A stretch of DNA of 64,000 nucleotides from Fasciolopsis buskii (GCA_008360955.1 LUCM01008282.1:98479-162478), one strand, 5' to 3'; shown: positions 48,278 to 60,461, counted from the first letter of the stretch. Program-made: numbers and translations. Notes: a model not told the origin generated them from the letters alone.

Positions 48278-48863
48278 AGTATTCACTTTGAGAAAACACA
48301 AGTTGGCGAACAAGCTCGTTTTCAGTGATTCGTACTCATGCCATTACATCACTATATATATATATCTTGACAAAATATTTTCACTATAGGAAGGATTGGA
48401 TTAGTCATATAGAAATATGGGTGGGGAAGGGATTTATGGTGTTAATTGTTTTGTTGTCTAGGGTTTGTATTGGGACGGGGGGTGGGCCAAGGGAGTTGAA
48501 GCGCAACCAGAAACTGTTTTGAGAACAAAGTGGAGGATTGTGAAGACGGATTGCGACAGCTTCCGAAGTGCTCAAGAGGCGACACTTTGCCAACCTGGAT
48601 TGTTGCGCTTCAACTCCCTTGGCCCACCCCCCGTCCCAATACAAACCCTAGACAACAAAACAATTAACACCACAAATCCCTTCCCCACTCATATTTGTAT
48701 ATGACTAATCCAATCCTTCCTATAGTGAAAAAATTTTGTCAAGATATATATATATATATATATAGTGATGTAATGGCATGAGTACGAATCACTGAAAACG
48801 AGCTTGTTCGCCGACTTGTGTTTTCTCAATGTGCTCAGTGGTAATTTTCAAAGTATTCACTTT
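48278..48863. mobile_element. PLE inverted-pair insertion with 12-bp target duplication
   Basis: AGTATTCACTTT occurs at 48278-48289 and 48852-48863. Between them lie two 5'-truncated PLE 3' ends pointing outwards. The left arm (48290-48605, minus) carries the last endonuclease codons (SRLAKCRLLST, AVAIRLHNP) and 3' region; the right arm (48602-48851, plus) carries the end of the coding region and the 3' region ending GTGGTAATTTTCAA. The arms meet with 4 bp (GTTG) in common. Same family as 12112-12857. It lies in the intron of the predicted secreted-protein gene. Confidence 0.88.
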
Positions 48864-49562
48864 ACGGAACAATTAAACTAGCAAATTGTCCTACTCGGTT
48901 TTCACGCTTGTTTGCAAATGTACCACCTAACTTGGTGTTCTCATACACCCCGGGTGGTGGTGGTGGGGCTAGGTAGATAAAAAACGTCTATGATTCTGAA
49001 ATTTTGTTGTTCTCCTATGCGACAGGTGGTTAGCGTTTCCCTTTTTGGGCATTCTGATTGTTCGTATGAGCATTGCCAGTACGCTTGAAGTTTCATAATG
49101 GTTTTGACAATAGCATTAGGATTATATTTGTAAGGTGTATTGTCGTACTGTCCTAGAGAGCTATTGTTTGGTCTTAGGGTTTCACAGCCTATGCAAAAAA
49201 AGTATTTTTACAAATGACGTTGGAAATTACACTGTGAAGCTTCACGTAGATTCTATTACCGGTAGCCATACAACTAGACGTCAAGTACTCTAAGCATTAG
49301 TCGTTAGCCCTATATCTCTCCCACGACATTTAAGAGTAATTTTTGATTGAGGTTTGGGATACAACGCTAGTGTTATAAAATGTAACACCAGTTGTCATCG
49401 GTGCTTCACTCTTCTTCAGAATTGCTGAAGAAACTGCAAGAATATTCTATCCAATTCGTTCGGCTTCATTAGTTATCCATATGAATAGGTACTCAATCGG
49501 AACTCGAACCACGGGGCTGAACGAAGCCCCTGTGGCTGGATTTTACTCTGACCTCATCATTT

Positions 49563-49728
49563 CAGTTCCTTTATTGTAAAAATAGCAATGTGCATCATTT
49601 TCAGGAATGCGGTAATAGCCAGTAGAAGGTTACCAAAAGTCACCAGGTGGGGAAGTCTTCCGGTGATACAAGGATTCGAACCCGCGATCTGCACACCCAT
49701 AGGCAGCGATTTTATCCGCTCAGTTTCG
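49563..49728 (-). mobile_element. SINE-1, minus strand, intronic
   Basis: On the plus strand it reads TTCCTTTATTGTAAAA, GTGCATCATTTTCAGGAAT, CACCAGGTGGGGAAG, AGGATTCGAACCCGCGAT and TTTTATCCGCTCAG. This is the reverse of the family, with the first part of the tRNA head degraded. Confidence 0.8.
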
Positions 49729-50693
49729 TGTTATTACTGTTTATCAGTAATACAAACAATAACAAAGACAACAGTACTGACAATAGCAGCAGTGATGATA
49801 GCAGCTTGTTGTCAACAAGGACACCGGTATCTTACGTGCCTGCCGAATGAGTTATACATCTCATTATTAAACAGATTAGGATAGACTAATGATCAGCGCA
49901 ACAGAATCGTTTGTACCAGGGCAAGTTGCATGAAAACTGACCGAGTATTGATTCCATTGAAAATAAAGTGGGGGAAAGACGAACCTTTTGAACTGGTCGT
50001 CTACGCAACGGGGAGGAATTCCTCCGAGATGCGTCTGCTCATTCACGGACTAAAATTTTAGTTATCGTGAAAGCGGTGGAATGTGTACCTGATAGTTTTA
50101 TTGTAAACTAGTGCTAACACTAAGTGTTACTGCCGTAACTGCACTGTGCTTTCGGAAGTCCTATTTCAAACAATCCCTAGGGGAAGTTTAATAAGTCACG
50201 TTCTTCACTTGGCAGCTGTGTTGACCGCCTACCTACTTTCTGCAAACGATGTGTAACATTATTCACTGAATAGGAGAGTTAAAGTTAAGAAAGAAGAAGA
50301 AGAAGAAGACAGAAGAATAAAATGATTTACCACAGCTTATCTGGTGGATCTCAGACTTGTGTTTCTAGTCCGGCCTGGTAATGTTGTCCACAGCCTATTT
50401 CAAGTACTCGTTTCTCTGTTTTCTAGTTTCACAGAACATCCGAAACCGTAGAGATTTTGGTTCCCAAAGCACAGCAATTAAAGTAAAGTTTTTCTGTTAG
50501 TTTGAATGAGAACATTGAAAGGCATCGGCTGATTTGTTGGATAAGATTCCCGACTACTCCCGGCAATCTTTGATTGCCACAGTGTCACTGGTCAGAGATT
50601 TGGTGATATTTGTCCCATGCTATCATCTATTTCGCATTCAGTTTCCAAATTAATTCCCTTCCCAAACCCAACTGTGAATAGTTCGATCCACAG

Positions 50694-50930
50694 GCCGAAT
50701 TGATGCGCCCGGAATACATCACTTCCCTACGCGTGGACAGTGCACTGGATCGTTGCATCCGAAGATTGAGTGCCCAATCGAGTCGCAGATATCGCAAATC
50801 GATCGAGCCATCCAGCATGTTGACAACAAATTCGTTCAGCCAAATGGACCAATTGCGTCAGTGCATGCAGCAGGAGTTTGCGGGCAAGGTCTCGTCACAT
50901 CGATGGAATACAGGTGATGGTATGGCCTAG
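50694..50930 (+). CDS. Exon 2 of predicted small secreted protein
   Basis: It follows CTTCCCAAACCCAACTG...ATCCACAG, a fair 3' splice site, and continues in phase 0 to TAG at 50928-50930, giving about 104 residues in total with exon 1. The translation starts AELMRPEYITSLRVDSALD and has two cysteines (DRCIRR, RQCMQQ) and clustered basic sites (IRR, SSRRYRKS) that could be proprotein-convertase sites, as in neuropeptide or hormone precursors. No family is recognised. CAG/GTGATG at 50911-50919 could be a further donor, in which case the stop is not used. An AATAAA at 51065 would suit a transcript ending soon after the stop. The CGC, GTG and GAC codons look more gene-like than the surroundings. 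Confidence 0.5.
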   Translation, partial: AELMRPEYITSLRVDSALDRCIRRLSAQSSRRYRKSIEPSSMLTTNSFSQMDQLRQCMQQEFAGKVSSHRWNTGDGMA

Positions 50931-51064
50931 GTTGCAGTAATATCCGACCGAACAAATCAGAAACACATTCGCACAAAGCAAAGCACAAAAATCATAACCA
51001 CGGCAAAACTAAACACAAAACAATATAAAAAAACACTGCCTAGATGACAATCGATTTGAGCAAA

Positions 51065-51070
51065 AATAAA
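51065..51070 (+). terminator. Candidate poly(A) signal AATAAA
   Basis: An AATAAA lies 135 bp downstream of the exon 2 stop. Context is AT-rich. It is suggestive only, since the hexamer is common here. Confidence 0.3.
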
Positions 51071-51576
51071 CAGTTTGAGAAATGACCAGCTGACGAGCTT
51101 GAAATAACCAAACACTGTCCCGACCAAGAGATGCTGCCAACTGATCATTCCTTTCCTCCAAAACTTACATGGTGCTCACAAACACATCTTGGAACTTTTC
51201 TGTTCAGAAATCAATAGACTATTCCAGTACAATGGGGGCAGAGTTGCTGGGCAAGCTTTTGCAACGTTGTCTGGTGTATGCCTAACAAGTGAGATATGCA
51301 ATATATGTTTCTTGGCCCTAACAAACTTTGGTCTGTCCACTTTTTTATTTCTTCTTGTCCTTCCACTCGCGACATTTATCCTGTTACAACGATCTTTCAG
51401 TGTGTTCTATCACTCTATATTACTGTACACTCCCAAAACATTTGCTTATACCTAGCTTTTCTTTCTTTTGCTACTTTCTTGTTCATTTCACGGCCAATGA
51501 GATGAGACAAACTGAGCTTGTCCTCAGTGGCCAAAAGTCCAAGCCCACCGTTGGTGCGTAAGCTTAGCTCTTCGTC

Positions 51577-51645
51577 ACCCGCGTGTGCGTGTGTATGTAT
51601 GTGAGTATCTATACCTGTGTGTGTGTGCGTGTGTGTGCGTGTGCA
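51577..51645. repeat. GT-rich microsatellite
   Basis: Interrupted GTGTGT, GTATGT and GTGCGT units. Confidence 0.85.
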
Positions 51646-52554
51646 AGGGTTTTGTTCAGCTCTTATTCTTTGCAAATGACTTCCATTTTTTGATCACTCT
51701 TTGGCAAAAGATCTTGGGCAGTGGATTTCCTTTTTGCACACAATAAAAGGCTACGTACTTGGTCAGACACACGTGTATACACATGCAAACACACACACAC
51801 ACACGAACATTCATTCTACTCACAAATTTGTGCATTTATTCTGAACAAAGTTCCCATCGCTACTGCTGCTGCAATGCATGAAACAGATGACAGTAAATGG
51901 CGTCAGTAATACCAAATGCGATTCAAGCAATCCAGTCCTTATGTGTTCTTCTTGGTGAGGGTAGGAAAAAGGTAACCTTGTCCACTGCTTGCACAGTTCG
52001 TCAAACACAGTTTATTACAAATTAATGAGTCATTTCGTTTGAGAATGCACGACTCGGTGACTATTTGTATTCGACGGGTCTGCGGAGTAGAGATGCACTT
52101 CAGCGACTGTCTTTTCTACTTCAGGATGGATATTTTGGAATGGGAAGATCTTTTGCCTAGAATCCCAGTAGTTTGGGGCAAGTATCATGGAATGACTTCC
52201 TCAAGCCACATACGCCGCTATCGTGCGTATGGGGTGATCATGCGTTTCAAACACGTCTCTAGTCGAATGAAATTTGTCTTTAGGTTTGTTTTCGTGGTGA
52301 CCGAAAGGTCAGCTATTATTGATAGATTCATATTTTCGTATGATAACTGAGGCAAGACATATAGATAACTGAGGCAAGACGTGAATTTACAATAGAGAGG
52401 TCTCCCGAAAACTTGGCAGTTACACAGAGATCGTAGACCTCGGGATGCCAGTGGGATACAAAACACCAGCCACCAATACTGCTAGATAGATTAGCTAACG
52501 TCCGGGAAGGTTCAAAGGTCAGTGTAACGGAAAGAGTGTCTCACAGCCACCACG

Positions 52555-52735
52555 GTACTCTAGGTGGGCGAGATCACCAACTGAAATCCTAAAATTTGGA
52601 ATGGCATGGAATCACATGCGGTCTCATTTGGTCAGGCATACTATCCAGACGGACGGCAGCCAGTTGACATCTACCACCAAAGCGATTGGCGCACCTAAGA
52701 TTCAAAAGTGCGAATGTCTAGGTGACAGACGCTTA
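52555..52735 (+). repeat. Dispersed repeat R5, copy 2
   Basis: It aligns with 29955-30110 over GTTGACATCTACCACCAAAG and GGTGACAGACG; CATGGAATCACATGCGGTC corresponds to the less similar first half. Confidence 0.45.
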
Positions 52736-53456
52736 ATCCACTTGGATTCCGCAGGTCAACCAACAAATAACTTTTGAAAGATGTGCGGACTGCTACCTCG
52801 AGCGTGATATTCTTTCGGATCCTGAAGCCAAAGTCAACTAAATCCCATCAAAGGATAGAATACAGAATATTCGAGCCAACAACCAGACACGAACAATGTG
52901 TTATATATATATATCTATATATATATCGTGGTATCAAAATAACATCGATAGGACAATAGACGCGCAAGCAAACCACGGCAACGATGCCGAGTGGTCTGAG
53001 CAGTTCGAGATCGAGGACTCTTGAAAAGTGCAGTACGAGCGAAAACGTTCAGATCTTGTGCACTATAAAACAACTGCAACCGAACAAATGTCATAAAAAT
53101 GATAGTGAGCTCCAAAGCAGATCTTGGGGAAAACGATGTCCCAGATTAGTCGGTTTTCTTCGAAAGATCAGTGACACAACAAACTCACCAAACTATGAAT
53201 TTATTTTCAGAAGCAATCATAAGAATCTCTATTTTAAAATTAATCCAGGCGGTTCTCAAATAACCATGTGACATTAAATCCAGAGTATCATTCAAAGCGA
53301 TGGTTAACCGGTCAGCACCTTGGGATTTGGACGTGAATGGTACGGTTCCCATTTCCGGCCTCAAAATAGACGATAACAGAAGAAATTCAGTCGCGTCTCC
53401 GTTCGTTGGAAGCTATTTGACCAATGCCCTTCAACTGCTGCGATACCCATTCGAGT

Positions 53457-53632
53457 GCCGTCGGTGGTCAAGCGGATAAAATGCTGGCCTTCGGACGTGA
53501 AGGTCGCGGGTTCGAATCCACCCACAGCCGATAGACTTTCCCACTTAGCAGTCCTCTGTTGGCCGCAGCCCCTTTCCTGAAAATGATGTACATTGTGACT
53601 GCATCGATAAAGAAATTAAAAAGATAAAAAGA
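53457..53632 (+). mobile_element. SINE-1, plus strand
   Basis: It reads GCCGTCGG, box A TGGTCAAGCGG, GGCCTTCGGACGTGAAGGTC, box B GGGTTCGAATCC, CCCACAGCCG, then AGTCCTCTGTTGGCCGCAGC and TAAAGAAATTAAAAAG. CCTTC/GAAGG can pair as an anticodon-like arm. Confidence 0.88.
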
Positions 53633-54011
53633 CGAAAAAAGAAAGCCAAAATGACCGAAGCGGTCTTTGAGTAGCCGCGGCATAATGCTCATTTGGTTGT
53701 GACTTGACAGTCGACTGTCAAACGATTAACACTGAGGCTTACGAACTTGTGTTCGCTAATTCCGGTCCTTCGTTCACAACAGTGGGTCGATTTCGTCTGC
53801 TGGAACACAGTTTTACCATCCAGAACGAAATATGTTTTGCAAGTCCTCTCTGTCTACCCGTAGAATGTACCATTGCCATTATAAAACGCAGAAGATTGCC
53901 TACGTTATCAATTGGCACAACTATGATTTTATTCTCCCGCGCTATTTTATGAGATTCGGGCCAACTATCCGTTTTCAATCTTTCGACTTGTTAATATTGC
54001 TGAGATTATTT

Positions 54012-54189
54012 ATCTTTCATCTTTTACCACCTTTATTAATGAAACAACAATGTACATCAGATTTCAGGAAGGGGACCGCGGCAAGCAGAGAGCTACCGAG
54101 TGGGAAAGTTGACCGGTGGTGGGAGGATTCGAGCCCGTGAACTTCACGTCCAAATGCCCCGACCGCAACCGTTTGGCCACCGCCGGCCG
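54012..54189 (-). mobile_element. SINE-1, minus strand
   Basis: The plus strand shows TTTACCACCTTTATTAATGA, GTACATCAGATTTCAGGAAG, GGGACCGCGG, then GTTGACCGGTGGTGGGAGGA, TTCGAGCC, CTTCACGTCCAAATGCC and TTTGGCCACCGCCGGC. It is in inverted orientation to the copy 380 bp away. Confidence 0.87.
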
Positions 54190-55828
54190 CGAGAGGAAAT
54201 CCATCCGAGTATATTTTGTGCGCAATTGCAGTAGCTTCCGGGGATGAAAAATTTGCACAGTAACATCCAAGGCATGGGAAGAAGTTCTCGAGAGTAGCAA
54301 CAGGAAATAACTCATAGACGTCGGACGATAAAGTTCACGAACCACTATAAATGCCGCTGAATTCACAAATCCTGTCCAAAGTGGATGCTACGAACATGGA
54401 TTTGATGAGATCAAAATGTTTCTCCAACCAAATTTGCCAGTTATTCGGATTAAAGGAATTGGACACGCGCTATTCATAACATTTGACCCAATCAAGTGTT
54501 TGGAGTAGTTTTGAGCCACCGGTATAAATTTAAGAAGCATGGATAAATGAATAAGGTTGTGTTTTGATGTTTCCAATCTGTGTGAGTTGAGCACAATTAA
54601 AAATTCCATTTAGGCAATGCCCAATGGCCACGGCAATCAGGTTAATTAATATTCATTTGAAGCGCTATGCTTTCTTTTCGAGGTCAGTTCATCATTTTTA
54701 CCTTTCATAGTAAAACACTTAGCTGTTCTTGTGACAACTGTTACGCGAATTTATTTACCACAAGTTCCTAAATCGGTCAGCTCATCATAAAGGAATAGCG
54801 GAAGCACTGCTCATCTGCTTCCATCTTGTTGGAAATCAGCGATAGCGCCTGACTACCACAAATGCACTAAGACCCTAACCAGGACCGAATGATTACCGGC
54901 TAGGCTGACTGACCTTCAACGCGAGATTGAAAGTGACCAGTTAATATGGCGCATGTGCGTTGCTCGTATGGCAAGGAATCAGGCCACAGGGACACGGTAA
55001 TTAACCTTGCAAACCAAATATTTCTTAACAAACAGCGTATACACGGTGATGGATTCAAACAAAATCTGCACTTCCATGTTGCATGACAACACCCCATTGT
55101 AGGAACCGTTACTACGGTTGAGAACTTCAAATTCTCAGCAAATAACGAGAGTGCATTTAACATAGACATCTCTTAGATGATCCGTTTGTGAATAACTCAA
55201 TCGGGGCCACGTGCACAACATTTCCGAAATCGAAAGTGGTTCGTGTTCATCCTGCAAATGAAGTTCGCCAATCATTTGACCAAAACAAATCAAGTCTTCC
55301 GCTGTTTTGCAGTGTAAAAATAGAGGAGCAGATATCCGACGTGATTTGTTCCGGAAATCTTAAATCGATTCTATCTGCCGGCCACCATATCCGGGTCCCA
55401 TTAACTCTGTTAAGAAAAGTCAAGTCGAACACAAAAAACGTCGCTTGCCAGCCAAAATCAAGTACTGTACGTTGGTCTTTTATGGCCAACACTCATTGAG
55501 TGATTCTTCTTTTGGCTGATTTAGTCTCTCGTCATTCGTTGGCCTTCCCTTGCGGTGCTTTCGCTCAACTTATAGAATGAAGTGATCAGTGCGACTTCAC
55601 CGAAGCTGCTTTTATCTCTGATCTGAATAGTGGTTATAGCAAGTCAATGAATACCGCCCTTACACCTGATACTGTATAATATCAATTAAGCTCAGCTTTA
55701 ATGGCTTCGCTTCCAACGAAGAAGCTCGTTCTCGCCTGAGAATCATTCATATGGTACGTTTAAAGATCTGCGACCTGCAAAATCCAGTGAGCAATATGGA
55801 ATCTATACCATATATCACCGACAATTAA

Positions 55829-56003
55829 TGAACCGGTCATGATCAGACGGAGAAGGTCGTGGAGTTCGGATTTGAAGGTTGAATCCTCCCGCCGCCGTTC
55901 AACTTCTCCACGTGGCAGCCTTCCATTGTCCGCGGCCTCAATCCTGAAAAATGATGCGCATTTTCGTTTCATTAGTAAACGGAAGTAAAAAGATAAATGA
56001 TAA
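55829..56003 (+). mobile_element. SINE-1, plus strand, box B deleted
   Basis: It reads ACCGGTCATGATCAGACGG, GAAGGTCGTGGAGTTCGGAT, TTGAAGGTTGAATCCTCCC (box B lacks GGGTTC bases), CCGCCGTTCAACTTCTCC, then ATGATGCGCATTTTCG and GGAAGTAAAAAGATAAATG. Confidence 0.82.
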
Positions 56004-56017
56004 TAGGATAAACGAGT

Positions 56018-56128
56018 CAGGGCTGATAGCAAAGTGGGTAAGGCGTTCGACCCAGTCGAATGTTCCGAGTTTGCATTGTTGTTCCGGCTCAATGGATATC
56101 CAGTGCTCATAGAAACGGTGCTTAACAC
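56018..56128 (+). repeat. Possible third tRNA-like SINE fragment
   Basis: GGCTGATAGCAAAGTGGGTA, then AAGGCGTTCGACCCAGTCGA, resembles a tRNA D-arm and anticodon arm. The expected box B is only GTTCCGAGTTT. It is a low-confidence similarity to the tRNA fold. Confidence 0.25.
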
Positions 56129-56399
56129 TCCCATGATTTTCAGTGGCCTGTTGGATGTTGATTGAATCCGCTTGACGAATCATTTGGGAAATCAAATAAA
56201 GTCTCCTATGACTGAAAACAAAAGATTCTATCAAATGACCAATATAAAGTGAGGGAGCATCCGGTCACTCCGGTCGCTTTCACAGCGCTTCATTGGGGTT
56301 ACGTAGTTCCAACCTAAAAGCTATGCCTGTCGATAAACCAGTCAAGGTGAGTTTGTTGGACATTATATTTTGAAGAAATACTGAGATGATGTGATAAAT

Positions 56400-56870
56400 T
56401 TAGGTGCAAGCCACGTGATGCAGTCCGGTGCAGCTTTTCTTTTCATTTATCTTTTACTTCCTTTATTAATAAAACGGTGTACATCATTTTTCAGGAAGGG
56501 GGCCGCGGTCAGCAGAGGGGTGTCAAGTGAGGAACTTGACCGGTGGTGGGAGGATTCAAACCCGCGACCTTACCCGTCTGTCCACTGTCATGTTGGCATG
56601 TATGGACATGTAACCAGTGAGAACCGAAACGACAAGCTGTCATGAAATCCAAACATTCTGCAGAAGGCGACTGGACGGAATGGATTCCACCAATGGGAAT
56701 AATGCCCTCCTTGCATATAATCCCGTGAGTTATACATACAACCTGAACTTGATTTCTGTCTGTTGTGGTTTCCCTGTTGACTTCTTTTACGCGGCTTTAG
56801 CCGAAGCCACTTTAGCACTTATGGACAACTCACTTCCGTTCGTTACTGTGACTGAATGAGCTCCTTACAC
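56400..56870. repeat. Dispersed repeat R4, copy 3, split by SINE-1
   Basis: GTGCAAGCCACGTGATGCAG (56403-56422) matches the start of R4. The match is interrupted by the SINE at 56434-56592 and resumes with CATGTTGGCATGTATGG, ATTCCACCAATGGGAATAA and a diverged end to about 56870. Confidence 0.65.
56434..56592 (-). mobile_element. SINE-1, minus strand, nested in R4
   Basis: The plus strand reads CATTTATCTTTTACTTCCTT, TATTAATAAAACGGTGTACA, CAGGAAGGGGGCCGCGG, AACTTGACCGGTGGTGGGAG, ATTCAAACCCGCGACC and TTACCCGTCTGTCCACTG. The 15-20 bp between box B and box A is deleted compared with other copies. Confidence 0.82.
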
Positions 56871-58509
56871 TGATCACAAGATCACATATTACAAATGTGT
56901 TCCATTCTTCTTGAAATGGCTTCTATTTTGTCCTCCATATAAAGTTAATAGGATAATCGACTGGGAACTAGCATAGATAATGAGATTTATTTTGCATGTA
57001 CAACATTTCCTTAATCGTTCATGCGCATCTTAGCAAAACAGTCATATGTTACCAGCTAGGCAGAGAAGTAGGATAGACCGGAGGTCCATTTCAACTGTCT
57101 CGCCATACGGATGTTTTTGATAGGCCCTTATTTTGATTCCTTTTTGGTGAAATATTTTGATTTTCGGTTTGGAATAACGGTTTTTCATCAACAAGTGATT
57201 CGCGCATCTATTTGATACCAAACAGGTCCACCTATTCCTTCCTCTGATATATCTACTGCGACGGCTTTCTGTGGTCTCAGAGGCAAGTTTCGCGTTTGCT
57301 TTGCTTTGTAAACTGCTACAGAAAGGCTAGTAAGTTCTTGATATCCATCTGATGAGGCATCCTTGAGATGATCTTGCAGTCATTGACGCGGTATTGGAAT
57401 TTAGATGTTCCAAGATTGATCCCTTTGATTTGATACCTTGACAACTTTCAGTTGATTGCATTATATTTCCTAAGAACGCCTTGGTTTATCATATCTTTGG
57501 TAGAAGGAACAGAAAGGCCGAAAAGGATAAGATGACCCTAAATATCGACTTCTAGTTACGCTGAGAAAATAAACAAAAAACAAATCCCGTTTGCATGTTT
57601 CACCTGTTGTTGCGAAAAGTCCGATTATGGATGTTACCCAAGTAGTCGGCCTAAAGGATCGCATATCGATGACACTGTCTATTATTTCGGCATTCAACTT
57701 CCCCATTAAGGTTTCAAGCTTACAGTTTTCACTGAAAAGAACTAACCGGGAGATAGCAAAACACCGAAATTGGAGAAACGTGATGAGAAAATGTCCAAGC
57801 AAATTTCCGAAATGTCCGCGAAGAGGATTCGGCCGCTACATGACTCAACGAAGAACCGAGAGTGGTCGACAAATTAGTTATCCATGTGCGGATTACATGT
57901 AAACTATTTTTAAAAAATTTCTACTTAGAATAATCAAAATGTATAATTTGCGTTCATTTGACCATAGGGTATTTTGTACTACTTGCAATGAAACGGTTAG
58001 GTGACAGCCTGTTGTCAGACCGCTCAAGGACAGACAGATTTTGGTTAAATACCAGACAAGGAAAGACACCGAATCGCCGAATATCAAAAGCAAAGAGATT
58101 AGCATACGAAACGGGGATTTCAGATGACAAACATCTTTACCGGAATACAGTATGTCACAACTATTGGGAAATTCCTGCAAAAATCATGAGCAATCTGCAC
58201 GACAAACGGATAACATCGATCAGATCTTATCTCGGGGATTGGGAATTCTGTTCTATCAAAATGGAAAGAATAGCGAACAGACAGTTCCATACCGTTTAAT
58301 TTTTAAAGATATTGAAAGTTATTAGATTTTGTACGCATAAAAGTGAACTATCTCTAGTTTCCAGTCGCAAACTAGGATGACCAAGATGAACTGATTTTGC
58401 TGATCCGGGCAAAGAGCCACAAAGTTTCGATCAGCTCACATGCTCGCACTGAAGATTTGGACGATATGGACCTTCACTTTTTCCATCCAGCGAAGACGGT
58501 GTGTGTGCA

Positions 58510-58549
<40 letters not shown>

Positions 58550-59587
58550 CTCTTACAGTCTTCCGAGTACACTCACATCCGCACCGCACGGTCGAGTTTT
58601 TAATCCCCGGCCATGACAGCTGTTCCGGGATTATTGTGACCATGAAAGACAGTTGTATCCCAAGTTTTCAAACGTTACGCAAATGGTGCGGCCAGTAGGT
58701 ACAGCTGAACTTGGAAAATAGATGCACACAGGTGACTGGGATTTGTGACTGCATAATTTGTTTCGCTTTACATTACTGCGTCTTTTTAATTTTTGCTGCC
58801 AACTTTTAAAGCGGTTATGTCGGGGGACACGGATGACGATCGTGAACAAGTATTTAGTACCGGAACCAAATAATAAAAATGAGCTATTAGGTCTCTATTG
58901 TATTTGTGTCTCCGAAGCAAAAGCGTGGTCACATCCTCATGTTTTGAATAGCAAAGTTTGCCGACATGCTCCCGTACGCTTTTTCACTACTAATCAATAA
59001 AACATTTCGATTTTCCGGATGAAAAGCACTACTCGATTCAATAGTTTTTCACGTTTACCACCGTTTCGTTTCGGCTAAGCTGCTAAGCGTCCCAATGGAC
59101 TGGGTCTATCGAATTCAGAACTCAAGCATGCACACGCATGGACGCAAAGTATTGCAAATGCCTATGTGTACGTGTTTGCATGTTTGTGTGTGTGTGTGTG
59201 CGACATAGAGGGCCGGCGTCCTAATCGGTTCCCGAACGTATGGAAACTACAGCTGTTTTTATCGAGATTGTCCTTACCGGCAGATGAATTGTGAAATTTA
59301 CGAGTTGAATTCCATTTTGTCAAGGTCACTTTGGATGTGAACGTGAATGTGCATGGTTCAGTTTGGCTTTCGACGGTTAGAGTATTGAAATACGTGGCCA
59401 ATTGAATGAGTTCAACGAGAGCCTGAATATCTTTGGCAAATTCGACCTAGAAACCGACGAAAATGCCACAAAAGTCAAGCCTTTTTGGAGCCTTCACAAC
59501 GTGTAACCTGTTTTGATTTGAATAGCACATGTAGGTGATAGGTTGATATAGTGTCTAAGCCACCGCGGAAGTGAGCCAGTCTTGACT
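56871..59587. other. No recognised gene
   Basis: Two successive plus frames, 57591-57902 and 57958-58299 (about 100 codons each), are lysine/arginine-rich without a known motif. There is a GT microsatellite at 58500-58548 and a shorter one near 59175-59202. Confidence 0.4.
58500..58548. repeat. GT microsatellite
   Basis: A near-perfect (GT)n tract with one GTGCAC and one GTGCGT interruption. Confidence 0.95.
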
Positions 59588-59733
59588 TGGCGGTGGCCAA
59601 GGGCATTCGGACCTGAAGGTCGCGAGTTCGAATCCTCCCACCGCCGCCCAACATCCCCACTTGGCTGCCCTCTGTTGACCGCGGCCCCCTTCCCGAAAAA
59701 TGATGTATTTTGTTATTTCATAAATAAAATACT
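59588..59733 (+). mobile_element. SINE-1, internally deleted head, plus strand
   Basis: TGGCGGTGGCCAAGGGC joins directly to ATTCGGACCTGAAGGTC, so the variable part after box A is shortened. Then come GCGAGTTCGAATCC, CCACCGCCG, CCCCACTTGGCTGCCCTCTG and TTTCATAAATAAAAT. Confidence 0.85.
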
Positions 59734-60461
59734 ATTCTTATGCACAGTACCCAAAAGTTCTGGATTTGCCTGTACCTGCCGCTCGTCTGAGGCCAGGTTG
59801 GGGATAAGGCATCGTACACCGTTGGTGATTCCCAATAAAGCGGATGAAACCGGATAAATCGATAGTTCTGTCGTGAGTTCCGTGACAGTTTGAGATTAGT
59901 GTTCTTAAGAATCACGGGATCTTTTGCTTCTTGCATGTCTATCAGTTTAGCAAAAATATCAGAAAGGTATGGTCAGTTATTCATTCGAAAAAAACGGCAA
60001 AAACAAGAACACCGCTTTTTGGCAATCTAATAGTGCAACAAATTTCCCCGAGATACACCAGCCACATTTGTGGAATTCCAGATTGCATGGCAAGTTCCGC
60101 TGAATCCTTCACTTGCATCCACCTGAAGTGATCCAACACATTCTGGGTGGGACTTATTGTGTGAATCACGTCTGCCTACTAGTTTACTCATTATGCCGCG
60201 TTAAATTGACTCGTTTTTTTCTGCGGATCATGTTCACATAGAAAGCCGACAATGCGATTGCAAAGGATCTTTTTATGCTAGTTTTCGTAGTGTTTCGCCC
60301 AAACACTAACTTGCTGATTTAATTTTTGTACCAGTATCTTCAACAAACGGTTGCAATTTTGAAGAAAACGATCGTACAGCCGCTTGAGGGCTTTGATCTG
60401 CAGCTGTTTGAATCTGGAAGAAATGACCTACCCCCAGATAAAGGAAACACAGGCCAGAGCT

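Larger units (their letters stand above)
50931..52554. other. Downstream region, simple repeats
   Basis: This includes an interrupted GT/GC tract at about 51577-51645 and an AC tract at 51788-51804. TTTTCTACTTCAG at about 52110-52122 is a fair 3' splice site followed by an open frame (MDILEWEDLLPRIP) to 52350, but there is no second signal to support an exon. Confidence 0.4.

Noticed and set aside
52110..52350. Exon after TTTTCTACTTCAG
   Set aside because: A single acceptor-like site and a 75-codon frame are not enough; no matching donor or partner exon found.
57591..58299. Two-part plus-strand gene
   Set aside because: Two adjacent open frames without splice sites between them that keep phase and with no recognisable domain.
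58397..58643. Valine/cysteine-rich and histidine-rich frames
   Set aside because: They are translations of the GT microsatellite at 58500-58548.
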